Counted from the first letter of the stretch, positions 11,115 to 23,702 are shown. The stretch is DNA of 64,000 bases from Campylorhamphus procurvoides (GCA_013396655.1 WBMV01001237.1:394716-458715); one strand, 5' to 3'. Translations and numbers: made by a program. The notes: generated by a model from the sequence alone, not told the origin.

Positions 11115-14100
11115 CTTTGTACACCCATCTAGAAGAGAGCTTTTAAAAGAGGGGTCTAAGAAACAGCTGATGGTAATGATTTTTCAATAAAACAAAAATA
11201 GAAAGTTTTGACTATTTTGCGTTGGTATACTTTCAATGGCCACTGCTGTTTCATAAAACTAATAAAATATAAACCCAAGGACAAATGTCAGAATCAAAAT
11301 CATTAAATTAAAAAAGGTCAAAATTAAGCTTATTTTTCATTCCAGAAATTAAAATTTTGGAGGAATAACGCCTGTGGATTCCACTACTTGAAACTGGAAA
11401 TATTTCTGAACTATCAAAACCCCTACAATGCACAAATCCTGAATTTCAGCCAGCTTCAGTACACAGTTTATCAACACTCATTACTCACAGTCAGGGTACC
11501 ACTGCACACAGCCTCAGCATATGCTGCCTGACACCCAGCCTCCCAGGGAAAAGAGTGGCTGCTCTAAAGATCTGGTTACTTAAGCCTGAGAGCTAAGAGA
11601 CATAAAGGAGATGAATCTGTAATTATAGCCCAGTTACTATGCAAATACTTCAGCACACTATCTTGGTAAGAAATCTAGGTCTTGCCTTTCAGAACAGTTT
11701 CATTATTAGAAACGATTATTGCCTTTATTCCGCCACTGTGATATTTCATGCATCTTATATAGCACAGATAAGGAGCAAACAAGAACAAACAGCTTTTACC
11801 TCTGCAATCCTCACTGGCAGCATCAAAATCGCAGCCCTGAAAGGACCAGAGATGAGAAACACCCAGGGATTTTAAATCTGTGGTTAGCAGAAAGCCTGAA
11901 TTATACCTCGCATCTCATATTTTAAAACTGCAGATATTTTTAACGAGTTCATAAGGTTACACACAGCTGAACCTGCACAGGTCAGACCCACCATGATTCC
12001 TGGTGTCATGCAGGTGGTGAGTCTGTAATGGATCGTTAGCATGTTGTCCTGGTTGTGAACACATTTTTTTAAGTCTGTTTTCTTCTTCTGGGATTCTTGA
12101 CTGTGCTCGTGTGATAGAATTAAGACAGAAATTTCACTGAGACGCACATATTAAAAAGGGTGGCAGTGGCAGAAGGCTGCTGGCAGTTGCAGCCCCAGTT
12201 AGCATGGCAGCAGGGAGCAGGCAGCCAGGAATGCACTGATACAGACTTTGCTGTTCTACACGATTATTGCTGACAGGCACCAAGGCTGACGCTGGATGTG
12301 CTCGGCCGAATGCTGTGCGGACACAACTGGGGTAAGCACACTGCACTGGATAAGCACATCAGACCTAGCTCTGCATAGCAAGGTTTTATCTGTAGTGCAG
12401 GCAAGCTACTTTAAAGCAGCTTGGCTGAAACATAATTCAGAAAGGAGAAAAATCCACAGGCAGAGACTTGCCATTGAAAATATCCTGCACCTTAGCCACA
12501 ACTTCATTATCTCACATTCACTGGACTGCTTCAAACATCCAACGTGTTATTCACAGCCACACAGTTTTCACAGAATCAGCAGAGGAAGGGGAAAAGATGC
12601 TTAAAAAGAACTTGCTGCTCAAGGAAGTGAAAAAGCAAACTGTCCTGCATACTTCATCTAGTGCCTCGCATTTATTAAGGACAAAATAATTTCTCTCTGC
12701 TCACATAAATGGAGCAGATCCAGAATCTCTCCCCAGAGCACCAGAAGCCACAAGGCCCAGCGAGATTAGGCTCACAGGACTGATGCAACCTGTGTGAGGT
12801 ATTACTACATGAAGTGGTGAGTTAGCAACATGTTTTTTGCAAAATATTTCATTTACATCTTCTGTCGAGCAAACAAAAGCAGTAACTGTGGGGAGATGTG
12901 TTTTGATTTTCCTGTGCTGCTGCCTCATCCCTAGATGTAAGCACCATATCAGGCAATTCACAAGTGACACCTCATCCTGCAAACAAACATTATGGTTGAT
13001 CATTAAAGATTGCCATGATATTTGCAAAAAGGATAACAGAGATCTGGACAAAATGAGAATGGTATCTGATACAAGGAAACAGATGTTTTTATGAAGTGCT
13101 GAATAAATGCACTGTAATTTTTTGCATCGCTCTGCTTGCTACCTTTTCTCATTTGAAGGACAGATCTGTATTCATTCCCAAACAGAGAGCATATTGTTAA
13201 ACATGTTCTACAGCTCCTGAATCACACTAATTTATATTACTACATTTTTAATTTAATGATTGATATGTTGGCTTTGCAAACTGACTGTCAGAATAATTCA
13301 TATAGTATTGAAAAACCCAAGTGTACAGTAGTTTTATTAATACACCCTTAAAGAATAATGAAACCTTCAGCCTCGCTCTAATGAATTCTAGTGAAACACT
13401 TATGAATGACACTATTCATATATGCCTGTCCCCCAGGTGGGGAGGAGGGAGGGAACAAGGAACAAAAAAAGCAAAAATGTCTAGTGATAAAACAGAAACA
13501 TTTTCTGAAATAACCTTCAGATATTAAATCTTGGTAGGAGAACTGGCAGCTTCAGACATTCCCTTATTTATTCCCCAGCACCACAGGATTATCAGGGATT
13601 GTTTCTTGGTTTGTTTCATTTAAAACCCTAGGCACAGCTATTCGAGGCTCTCCAGCAGTACCAAGGCAAGATCTGTATAACTAAGGTCAAGTCCTGAAGC
13701 CCTAAATAAGCTTTTCAATGGTTGTTTTGCTCCAGGGGCAAATACCGTTCTCAGCCCATATCCATGGCTCCAGAGGCTCATCAGCACACTGAGAACATGA
13801 TGCATATGAGCACAGGAAAGCTCGAAGCCCTGGGTACAAGTGAAGAGCACACAGTGCATTTGTTTTCAGCCGGTCTAGCTATCTATGGCCAAGAGAAGGC
13901 AGGAATGAGTTTAGACTACCAGCCATTGCAGAGCTCCTTTTTGTTTCTGCCTAAGGATACTGTAGTACAACTTCTGATATTGCACTGCAAAACATCAGTA
14001 CATTGTGGCTTCCCCCCCAAAATCTGAAGTTTAATAACTTTCAGCAAGCCCGAGACAGAGTTACAAAGCACAGACCTGGATTCCTACCTGCTGTTAGCAT

Positions 14101-15471
14101 GTCAGGAAGTATTATGCACAAAGTGGAACATGTTTATAGTGTCCAGGCCAGCTGAAGGACAGACTCGATCAATAAAGCTACAAGAGCAGAGGGATGAGAA
14201 TATGCCTTCTGAGAATACTTTCCTTCCGGCAACCTACACAGGACTTTGGAATAAAAATCAAAACTCCACAAGAGACACTTAAAGAGTGAAGTGTTGTGTT
14301 TCAAAAACACCCAACACAAACAAAATAAAATGAGAAACCCAACCTTCAAGAAGTTACACTGAACAATCAGAGAACAGATCTGTAAATTCTGTTTGATGAC
14401 TGTAGGGATGGAAGGATTTAGACAGTAGCACTGAGCCAGGCTGACTTCTTGCAAGGTGTCTAAAGCCCATCCCATTCATGATGGTGAGGGACACAGCCTT
14501 CAGAACCAAAGCACTACAGCCTTTTCTCTTCCTTTTGTAACATTTTATCTTTCTCTCAATGATAAGACACAAGTTGCATTCCCTCCCGAAGACAGTGAAG
14601 AAGAATGTAAGAATGAAGAACTGGACTTTGGTTACCTGTCACCCCAGCCTCCAGAAACTCACTCCTTCAGGACTTTGGATTTGAGATTGGATGGCACACT
14701 AAGACCCAGAAACGAAAGTAGTGGGAACATTGTTTGGACTCATGTAGAGAAAACTCTTCAGGCTCTCAGAAACTGACGTAAGAAACCTGATGAGACTCTG
14801 AGGATCCAGGAATGACAAATTACCTGACTGGCCACACAAGGAGGACAAGATTCCCTCCAACTTAATTATCCCATACAAATATGGTGGGTGTATTGCATTT
14901 TAAATGTTACTGTTTAAGTTCCTCACATTTTCAAAATTCTGTTACTCAGTTGTAGACAAGAACACACCTCTGAAAACCTGAAGGTCTCAGTCCACAAAGG
15001 ATAAGCCACTGCAAATAAAAATATCTTTCTCAAGAACATCTTGAGATAAGATAAGACTTCTGAACCTGGTTCCAACCCTGATATTTTTCTTCTCCAAAAA
15101 GAAACTGGATGGAGAGGCACACAAAGGTTATGCTGATCGACTTCCCCCAGAAGACAATGGATGCAGCTTTTTCTGTTGCCTGCAGTGGCTGTGTTGAGGC
15201 ATGTGCTATTGCCCAAATCAATACAGGCTCTGACATCAGAGAGTATCTGACTGTTCCACTTTTGCACAGTTATGTTTTTAACAACACAAAACTGCGCAGA
15301 CGTTCCCAATTGCTGAAATATGAGGAAAAGCACATTCTAAAAAGAAAAGCAATAAAGGGGAGAAAGTGTAAATCACAAAGGTTGTGTGCTGCAGAAGGCA
15401 GCCATTCAGTGGCCAGCAGTCCTGTTCAGGAAAGTTGTTGTGAAGGGTGGAAAATTGCAGTGCACTTCAAA

Positions 15472-15715
15472 GATTCACGGAATCAATTAGCTTGAAAAAC
15501 ATCTCCAAGATCATCAAGTCCAACCTTTGACCAACCACCACCTTGTCAACTAGACCAGAGCACTGAGTGCCACGTCCTGTCATTTCTGGAACACCTCCAG
15601 GGATGGTGACTCCACTCCCTCCCTGGGCAGCCCATTCCAACACTTCCCAACATTTTCTAGGAAAAAAATTCTTCCTGATGTCCTGAACATCCTTTGGTTT
15701 CACTCAGCTGTATGG
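15472..15715 (-). mobile_element. CR1 LINE 3' fragment, reverse orientation
   Basis: Read on the minus strand this is a second CR1 3' end. On + the familiar reverse-complement blocks occur in order: a degenerate GATTCACGGAATCA (the terminal 8-mer repeat), CTCCAAGATCATCAAGTCCA, TTGACCAACCACCACCTTGT, CAACTAGACCAGAGCACTGA, GTGCCACGTCCTGTC, AACACCTCCAGGGATGGTGA, CTCCCTGGGCAGCCCATTCC and AATTCTTCCTGATGTCC. It belongs to a different CR1 subfamily from the copy at 3702. It is truncated, and the right boundary is approximate because similarity fades after about 15700. It has no coding capacity of its own. Confidence 0.93.
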
Positions 15716-18079
15716 CACTTCTAAAGCAGGAATCATTGGAAGCAGAATTTCCTGCAGTGCTGAAATCTTGTTTACTAGCTGACTCTAGTCAGTAAATCCC
15801 AGCTTCTGACTAATATGCTGTCTCATACCATGAAGGCCATTTTACTTTCCTCTTTTATAACAAGCACAAAACATAATGGATATCTTACAACTTAATTACA
15901 TAAGTTGCAAAAGGAACAAAATTAAGGAAATAATGAAAGCCGTCCCACGAAAAATTATAACATTTCAGTCATTGACTGATTTTTACCATCAGTGTTCTGA
16001 AACATAGTACTTGGAGAAGGGGAAATATTAAATTTTCAATATTTTAGGTAAAAAGTGGTGCATTCTTGAAGGAAAATTCTTTGCACTGAGTCAGTTCAAC
16101 ATTAGGCCACCTACTCCTCAGCGGAACTCATCCAGATAGAAACTGTTCCTGGGTCTTCCTGATGTTCTTACTCTTCATGGGACAAGCCCACTGCTTAGAT
16201 CATCCCTCTTGAAAGTCCTTCTGCCCCTCACCTGGACTCCACCACATCACTCCAAGGAGCAATACTGTGCTGCACCGTGGGAAGGGGGGCAGGAAGCCCA
16301 TGTCCCAGCTGAGCACAGCTACTCCCTGCAGCCCCCCGGGATCAGCATGCCTCGATAAGGACAGTAAATACCATATGACAGTTCATTTAACTGAAACATG
16401 GCATGCAGTTCTGACACAACAGGTCCCACAGCCAGATCTATTTCTGCTGTTAACCTTTCAAATCACTTACCTGTGAAAACACCACCTCTCTCTCTCTCTC
16501 TCTCAATTAGCAGCCATCAAGGAAATGAAAAGCTGCCTGAATCCCTCAGTAACGAGTAAAGGGTGTTGTTCTCATTTTGCAACACCTAAATACCAGGGTA
16601 ATGCCAAGTCTGCATTTACAAATAGTGGCAAATTGCTATGGATTTAGGGACTCGGACCTAAAAGGGAAAAGTGTTTTCAAAGTCATCAGGAGTGAACTGA
16701 ATAGATACTGGGTCCACATTAAACAGATTTCAGTGCAACTGAATAAGACCAGCAGAATTTTCCCAATTTCTACAATATTTCAGCTGCAGATGAGGAATTA
16801 AAAAAAAAATCTCAGAAAAAGCAACTTGAAGCTTTACTCATTTTTATGTCAGCCATGTGTCAGGATGGGTCCTCACCCAGTTTTCTCTGCCTTCTTCCAG
16901 TTGGTAACACTACTTGGATTCTCCCTCAAAGGAGGATCCGCTACAATGCAAAGGCTCACTCTGCAAAAACTCTAAGTGGTTTTTTTTGTTGGTTATTTTA
17001 CTGTGCCATAGCATAAAATTTTACCAGGAAAACCATATTTCTCTGCTTTTAAAAGTACATAAGTTCACAACTCAGAAACAGATCATGAATGCTGTTATGA
17101 GGGTATGCCAGCCAAGGCTAAAGACCTAAAATGGGAACCATATCCAGCAAAGTGCTGAGTTTCTCATAATATTAATGGTATATTAGGGCATCAATCTCCT
17201 TTTGCAAAATGTGCAGAAAAATCCCAGCAATTACAAAAAGATATCACCTTTTGAGGTGGGGGAGCAGAGGGGCTGGAGGAACAACGAGGGATAGCTCAGG
17301 TTTTCTTGTAATTGCCCTGACATTCTCCATCAATATAAACACACTCAGGGCCTGTGTGACACTACTGCCAGATAAGAGACATGTTTACTGGCTCTTACAA
17401 AATTTTTGTGACATTACGAGTAAGAATTATTCAAGACTGTAATCCTGATCTGGAAGACAAAGCCCAGCACAGTCAAAACAAACCAGCAGCACAGTCCCTG
17501 CAATGAAACTGACAGGCAAGGCAAAGCAAGTGGCTCAGAATTCCCTCAGAGTCCTCGTATACGTGATGGAAAGGGGATGACGGGAGGGCACAGAAAGTGC
17601 AAGGAGGTACCAGCTACTGTCCTTCTCTGGGAAGCATCTCATTAAGTGCATGAAATCAACAGCTAGAAGTCCTTTTCAGCACTCCTATGTTTCTCTTCTG
17701 CCTGCTATGAAATAGGCTCTATTTTAGAACAGTAAAGCAACAAGCTGTACCAAGTTAGTACCACAGAGAAACTTCAGAACGGAGTCATGGCACACTACAG
17801 ATACATTTTTTTCAGACCTTGCCAACACATCTGATGCATTCTCCATGCTCTACAGAAAATCAGGTTTCACTTACTTTTCCCAGTCTTTCAAAAAGTGTCT
17901 GCATTATGCCACAAAATTCCTAGCAGAAAAGAATTCCAAGCCAATAAAAAGAGCCCAGTTTATGTCGAACAAAACACATTAGCAAATATTGATGAGAAAC
18001 GAAGTAAGCAGTCCTACTTTTATCACGTTTGCATTTGTTAGTTCAGGAACCAGAAAAAGAAATCCTGAAATGGATTGTG
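15716..18079. other. non-coding sequence with a (CT)n repeat
   Basis: No gene was recognised. It contains the short (CT)n repeat at 16486-16504. The GC-richer stretch at about 16190-16350 shows no repeat or exon structure I can name. Confidence 0.65.
16486..16504. repeat. (CT)n microsatellite
   Basis: An uninterrupted CT dinucleotide repeat of about nine and a half units. It is followed by ordinary sequence with no adjoining repeat. Confidence 0.95.
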
Positions 18080-18215
18080 GAATCATAGAATATCCTGAGT
18101 TTATATCTTTTATTGTGGCAACCAAAACTGCACGCAGGCCTTGAGGTGAGGCTGCACCAGTACAAAGCAAGGTGGGAAAATCACATTCTTTTACTGGCTG
18201 GTGATGCTGGGGACT
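18080..18215 (-). mobile_element. CR1 LINE fragment with internal deletion
   Basis: The left end reads AATCATAGAATATCCTGAG, which is the reverse complement of a CR1 3' terminus. The right part reads CTGCACGCAGGCCTTGAGGT, GAGGCTGCACCAGTACAAAG and then CTGGCTGGTGATGCT, which belongs to the reverse complement of the ORF2 end. The piece normally between them is missing, apart from about 30 bp of unrelated-looking sequence. It is therefore an internally deleted or rearranged copy, inserted on the minus strand. Confidence 0.8.
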
Positions 18216-21210
18216 TATAAGTGCAACCATTGACATGCACTCATTGTACAGTAGAACACAGAAACATTTTGGAAACTACCTCAGGTGCTCATATTTTTAG
18301 CAGCAAAATTCTTAATATAATAAAAAGGAAACCCTTTCCAATGCTAAAAGCACTTTCTTTTCCTGATTTAGGCCTCCTGAACAAAATAGGTTGCTCACTT
18401 ATGTCTCAGGTATGAAGTGGTTACTGGTAAAAGCTTTCCCTCTGACATGCCTGGCCCTGTTCATAAGGATATTCTTTGAAGGCAAACACTTATTCTTTAT
18501 GATCTATGCAATTGCTTCTTTAGCACTCCAGAGCAGTGTTGGTCTATTTGTGGTTTTGTGGCAGGGACACTTTTCTGTTAGAAAGAATTAATTGAAACAC
18601 TTCCTGCACCTCAGGCTGAATGACTGTAAAATAATCACTGTTTCTGTGAACACAAGGATAATTTAAAATGGTATTTTAGAAGTTCCAAATTTTCCTAAGT
18701 CTTTACTGAATGCCTTATGATGTTTCAGTCCTCACCCAAAACTTACTGGCTTAATCTAGGTAGGTATTAGCAGCCCCATACCTTCACTAGACGCTGCTGA
18801 AGAGCACTACATATTCTCATTTTCTGTTTATTCACACTAGTTTTACACTGTAAAATTGTTAAAAAAAATATGAAGGAGATTCAGGCTGTTTTGGTAGAAC
18901 AGTACTTTAGAGTTATAACAGAACTGCCTCCATCCCTCAGCATCTGAGGAAGTTCACTAGAAAAGTCTAGACCAGGTACTACCCCATCAGAACTCTGTTC
19001 ATTAAAATGATTTTCAGCAAATGTCTTTTCGTGCTCCAGCAGTGCCAAACAAAAAAAAAATAATTAGCATTTTTAAAGAATACAGAATGTAAAAGAGAAC
19101 AAAAAATATTTCTAGAAATTTTCATTCCAACTTGATTTCTTTATTCACTGAAAAAGTGACAAGTACCATCACATCACAGTCTCTACAATGCATGTACTGT
19201 ATTTTTATACAACATTTCTTCTCTTTAACCAGAAAAAGAACAAAGGAAGAAAAAGATAAATGTAATATTAGTGCTGGATTTATGTACTGCAGTAGAAATA
19301 AGATGAATACACAACTATCGGGCTTGTCAAAGACATATTTGGGTAGTGGCAAACACATTGCTAGAGTCTCTTGTCTGTCAGATGAAGAGCAGATAGAAAT
19401 TCAACATTAAAAGAAAAAAGAAAAATCCAAGATGAAAGTAAAAATGTAGGAAAAAAAAAAAGATAATTCCAAAGCCTCCAAACAGTTTCAGGGAAATTCA
19501 TTGCTTTCTGAAGAGAACAATCAGCTCCAAGCACCAGCGTCTATTTTGCAGCACGTTCAGATCTGGTCTAGCAATAACATGCTACAAATACTTCCAGAGC
19601 TGCACTAGCCCTGTACTTCTCACTCTGTTTTGGGGGGGTTTGAACATGCAAGTTAAAGGTTGATTCAGTTCTCCTCTGCAAAAACCTTTATTTTCAAAGG
19701 TTGTATAGTTGGATTTACTGCAGTTGGTTATTGCAAGGATGAGAGGAAGGAGAGTGTAATCCTACAAGCCTTGGAAAATTGGAAGAATAAATCATGATGG
19801 AGAGTTTTGCTTTTATTACATTTACTTTTAGAAGAACAGTATAAATAAAAGACTGCAAACAAGAATGAACCAGAAACCAGGAAACAGGAGTCATCCTTTC
19901 CTCTATTCCTTTCTTATTCCTGCTAAAGCTTTTTCTGTCTTTACTCTAGAAATAAAACAGTCTCAAAATCTATTAATATTCCTCGTTTTCCCTAGCTAAC
20001 TGTCATTATTACGGAAAGTGAGAAATGGCTGTCAAACTCAAAAGCAAAACCAAGCACATTCCAAATCCCCTCCAGCCACGCTTGTTCCATATAAGGACTT
20101 TTCTGCTATTATGGCAGTGAGCAGAGTAAATAATTTAAAAAAATAATTAAAAATGTTAATAATTAACAATCCCAAAGCACCCTGTTTTTTTCCAAACAGT
20201 TTGTTCTCCAAGTGGAAGCAGAGGTCTTTTATCCCACACAGAGCTCAGCAGAGCCCAGGACACAGGAGACAAGGAAATGCAGATGACACAACGTGCATTG
20301 TACTAGTGGGAGAATATAGTTAAACAAGACAAAAATCTATACCCAAATGGAAAAATCAGTGTGGGTTCATCAAAATAGATTGTGCTGAGGATGGAAGTAC
20401 ATCCATGTCTCTCAGAATACCACCTTCTAACTATGATCAAGGACTTCACCCTCCTTGCCTCCAGAGAGCAACTAGGAGAGAAGAAATATGAATATCTTCT
20501 CATGAGAAGCAGGCTTAAATAAAGCCTGAAATTAGTTCGTTATTTCATATTGCAGCTGTAGGGTCAGACTTTAATGACAAGGCAAACACAAGTCAGTAAC
20601 TTTCAGTCATAATGACAAATTCAGTGCCACACAGACACTGTGTGAAATAAAGCAGACTATTTCATGACTCCCAGCCTTCTGGGAAATGTCCTTTTAATCT
20701 GTCCAGCTGAAAGTCATTTCAAGTCACTTAGGGCTTTTAATTCTTAGCGTAGCTCAGACTTAAGTCTGATCAGATATTAAAGTGCTCTGAACACACAACC
20801 AAGGCGGGAAGTCCAGCAGTATTATTGTTTTACCTCCTTGACTGTTGTTGAAGATGGACCCAAAATGAAAAATACTTCTGAAAGCCCCATTTTCCTTCTC
20901 TGCCCACCATGCTGAAGTTAAACCTTCCAGCCAAAAACCTTGGCCATAAGCCCCTCTACCCTTCATCATCCCCCACAGTCTTACTGGCAGGCAAGTCTTA
21001 CAGGCAGGACCTCCAATGCCTTTGCTGGGAAGTGCCTTTTATAAACATCATGATTTTGACCAGACTGTTGAGTCATTCTGCTACAATTGTTTTAATGAAA
21101 ATTAAAAAGCCTTCTTTCTGATCATTTAAAAGTACATTAAAATATAGCCCTAAGGCAATGAACAACTGGCAAAAGAATAGTGTCCTTAATGAAATCTAGG
21201 ATTTACTTGT
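18216..21210. other. non-coding AT-rich sequence
   Basis: No gene or known repeat was recognised. There are small A runs (about 19050 and 19449) and an AT-only-like stretch at about 20140-20170. A 38-bp segment at about 18372-18409 has an acceptor-like left side (TTTTCCTGATTTAG) and a donor-like right side (CAG then GTATGA), but it is too short to call. Confidence 0.6.
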
Positions 21211-21258
21211 CTCTCTTTTTTTTTTCTTTTTTTTCTTTTTTTTTCTTTTTTTTTTTCC
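21211..21258. repeat. interrupted poly-T (TnC) tract
   Basis: Four T runs of 10, 8, 9 and 11 bases are separated by single C residues, preceded by CTCTC and ended by CC. On + it is followed at once by AG, so it is formally an extreme polypyrimidine tract plus acceptor dinucleotide. On minus it looks like a poly-A tail with G interruptions, but no AATAAA lies just upstream of it on that strand, so a retrocopy tail is not supported. Confidence 0.9.
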
Positions 21259-21780
21259 AGGCAACCTCAGAAAAGTAGGGTTTTTGAGGAGAGGTAATGT
21301 ACTTCATTAAACCAAATAATGCAGCTAGGAGAAGCAGGCAAGCTTTCAGACCCACTGTTCCTTCAGGTCAAACACCACAATAAAATAATTCTCAAATTAT
21401 TGCAGAAGTTTACTTAACTCCACTGATAACAAATGCGCATTTGAGTTTTACCACTGCTTATTAAAGCCTTAACATTTTGGTTTAGAATGTACACAAGTTC
21501 TGTATAGCACTGGAGCAGAAGACTTCTTCATTTGTGCTTATGTATGAGAAAGAGCATAGATTCTAAAAAAAAATCCCCACTGTGTGCAGAAACACCTGTG
21601 ACCTACAGCACAGTGCAAATATTTTCACCCTCAGTATTTCAAAATACTTTCTTGTAATTCACTAAATTCCTCCTAGGATACTATAATTTTATTTTTACTC
21701 AACATTTAAAGAAATTATACATGGCAGCATCTTCTCCAGAGTCACACCTCAGCCGTCCATTATTATCACCATCTTTCCAA
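21259..21780. other. non-coding sequence
   Basis: Nothing recognisable was found between the poly-T tract and the GC-richer block. It is AT-rich with no open frame of note. Confidence 0.6.
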
Positions 21781-22215
21781 TCATTTCGGGCAAATCCTAC
21801 GCTGGATCTTTCCTGTGCACTTGACACTGTTCTTTGTCATTCTGGACCCACCTTTGGTCTGTCCAGTCAGGAGAGTTTCTGAAGAGCCACGTTCCACATT
21901 GGCCTGTAGGATCAAGGCAAAGAAGGCTCCACTCAGCACCACCATGGGATCCCTTATGTGGCTCCACCCCTTGGCAGGGAAGTGGCTGCTCTGCCCCAGC
22001 ACAGTCCTGGACCCAACAAACCATAGTATCCAGAATGCTGGAATTGAGAAGAAGCCCCATCATATTGAGCCAAGTTTCAGAGGTGGAAGGAAGAATCTTC
22101 TCTCCCAGGAATTCTTGAGGGGCTTATGGAGAACCTCTACCTGTGGCACTCAGAACAGGGAATGTTGCTGGTCTACAGACAATGCCTGGAGGACATGCTC
22201 TCTTGACAGATATGG
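21781..22215. other. unidentified GC-richer block
   Basis: This stretch is richer in G and C than its neighbours. It keeps several overlapping frames open at once: 167 codons on + (21815-22318, GTG start), 94 codons on another + frame, and 73 and 88 codons on minus. Simultaneous openness in several frames reflects composition and low stop density, not coding. None of the predicted peptides resembles a family I know. It may be a diverged transposon or LTR fragment, or an old retrocopy of an untranslated region. I could not assign it. Confidence 0.45.
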
Positions 22216-23406
22216 AATACATTTGCTTTTTAATCTTTCATTTACCTTCTCTCTCTCAAAATCTGTCTTCTTCTTGCGTGTTGCTTTATTATTCTGTGTT
22301 ACAATACAACATAGCTAAGAAAATTATGTATTTGGTCTCTTTCTGGCACAGATACTTTGAAAATAGGGGAAGAGAAGTTCACATGATCGTTTGAAGGACT
22401 TGAGGTCTAACTACACTCGCCTCATTAGTCCCAGGTTTCACCACAATTTGAGGGCATTTTGGAAGGCAGAAAGTGTTTCTCATGCTTTGTGGTTTTGAGC
22501 GCAGCATTGCAACAGCTAAGGCCAGTTTGCTTAAATAATGAACATAGATGTCATTGAGTTCTGATTTTCTCAAATCCCTGAGGCTCTGTTGTAAAGTATT
22601 TAGTAAGTGACAGCGATCTCATTTGTGACATTCTTATTTCTAAGTTAGTACTGATAATCCCACATGGTGTTAAGAGGGGTCCTGACATACCGTACTTTGT
22701 CCTTTAGGCAAAATATAAAAGTTAGACCCTTCTTCTCTCAGGAATTTCAAGCTCCTACACAACCCACTTGTTAAGGTTTATGTCATGTCCAAATTCCAGC
22801 CTGAGCACCGTCCTCCTTACTCCTCACTTTTTCCTTCTCCCCAAGGCATTATTAGGCTGTAAAAACCCAACTGAGAGTGCACCCTGTCCCAAAGGCTTGT
22901 GTCCTGGGGCTCAGAAAGTCCCATGGCATTTACACCATGCTCAACCCAGGAAAATAAAATGTTATTTACTCAAATTATTAAATCCTTATTAGGAAGTTTT
23001 ATAGGGCTACCAATACCATACATGTGGTGCAATGAAGTATAACCTAACACCTCCACTGAATATAAACTGTATAGAAATATTGCAGTTGACTACTGAAAGA
23101 GAACTACGACTTTGCTTTTCTCCAAGCTCTTCAGTATTTCTTTTAGTCTTCTCCCTGGACCAGTAACTAGCCAAAAGAAATCTCTGATCATCTCTGTGAT
23201 AGCAGTGCCTCTGACCGACACAGGTCTGCCAAAGAGACCTCAGTCTTAATTTGGGGAATTGGGGAGCATCTTTTCCTTACTGCAGAATTCTTTTATTCCT
23301 CCTTGAGCATATGAGTTAGTATTTTTGTACAACTGAATCGTACTTAACCTTAATACCCTACATCTTACAGTAATAATAAAAATTCTTTTCATATAACACT
23401 CTAATC
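22216..23406. other. non-coding sequence
   Basis: No gene was recognised. The stretch at about 22680-22960 is slightly pyrimidine-rich and contains an AATAAA at about 22954, but no splice or transposon structure that I can support. Confidence 0.55.
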
Positions 23407-23412
23407 TTCCCC
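23407..23412. repeat. target-site duplication, left copy (TTCCCC)
   Basis: The six bases immediately left of the LTR are TTCCCC. They recur exactly at 23834-23839 immediately right of it. A 6-bp duplication is the footprint left by alpha- and beta-type (class II) retroviral integrases. Confidence 0.88.
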
Positions 23413-23480
23413 TGCCGCGTGCCGGAGGGAGGGGAAGAAAGGAGACGATCCTAGCCGATGTTGGGATGAGGCTAGAACTG

Positions 23481-23486
23481 TTTATT
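23481..23486 (-). promoter_or_regulatory. polyadenylation signal of the solo LTR
   Basis: AATAAA on the minus strand, a short distance downstream of the TATA box. In compact LTRs the signal sits in R close to the TATA box, which matches this arrangement. Confidence 0.7.
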
Positions 23487-23502
23487 CATGGGAGCATGGG
23501 AC

Positions 23503-23510
23503 TTATATAG
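23503..23510 (-). promoter_or_regulatory. TATA box of the solo LTR
   Basis: The minus strand reads TATATAAG here. It lies roughly 20 bases upstream of the AATAAA hexamer and downstream of the three CCAAT-type motifs, the usual order of a retroviral U3-R region. Confidence 0.75.
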
Positions 23511-23648
23511 GGTCAGGGAGGAGCTTGGAAAGTGGGAGGAGTTTGGGGGTGGATCGCGGCAAGAGGGGAAGGGCTTACAGGGAAGGAGGGGAATACATGG
23601 GGCATGGCCAGCCTCACATGATGATGCTGGGATTGCATCACCAGCCAG

Positions 23649-23702
23649 CCAATGGGAAGTAGGGAATATACAGCCAATGGGAAACCGGTAACCGCAACCA
23701 AT
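23649..23702 (-). promoter_or_regulatory. cluster of three CCAAT/Y-box motifs in the LTR
   Basis: CCAAT occurs on the + strand at 23649-23653, 23674-23678 and 23698-23702, so the LTR's own strand shows three ATTGG motifs spaced about 24-25 bp. Regular spacing of inverted CCAAT boxes is typical of NF-Y-dependent promoters. Function here is inferred from motif and position only. Confidence 0.6.

Larger units (their letters stand above)
8103..15471. other. non-coding sequence
   Basis: No gene was recognised. The part from about 8656 to 10714 has no open frame of 60 codons. A possible ancient LINE relic lies near 9590-9830 and an imperfect hairpin at 11063-11114, both listed separately. A somewhat GC-richer patch with repeated GGCAG motifs lies at about 12150-12330 but is not a tandem array. 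A 106-codon frame at 14456-14776 starts at GTG and is consistent with chance. Confidence 0.6.

Noticed and set aside
14456..14776. 106-codon + frame with an acidic EDSEEECKNEELDFGY segment
   Set aside because: Looks protein-like at a glance, but it begins at GTG, the acceptor before it is weak (GATAAG), and frames of this length are expected by chance in this window.
16140..16270. Possible fourth CR1 fragment
   Set aside because: Only short CTTCCTGATG- and CACCTGGACTCC-like words match. They are not in CR1 order, so this is not supported.
21259..22215. Processed pseudogene on minus with the poly-T tract as its poly-A tail
   Set aside because: There is no AATAAA on minus just before the tract, about 500 bp of ordinary sequence separates tract and block, and no gene homology is recognisable.
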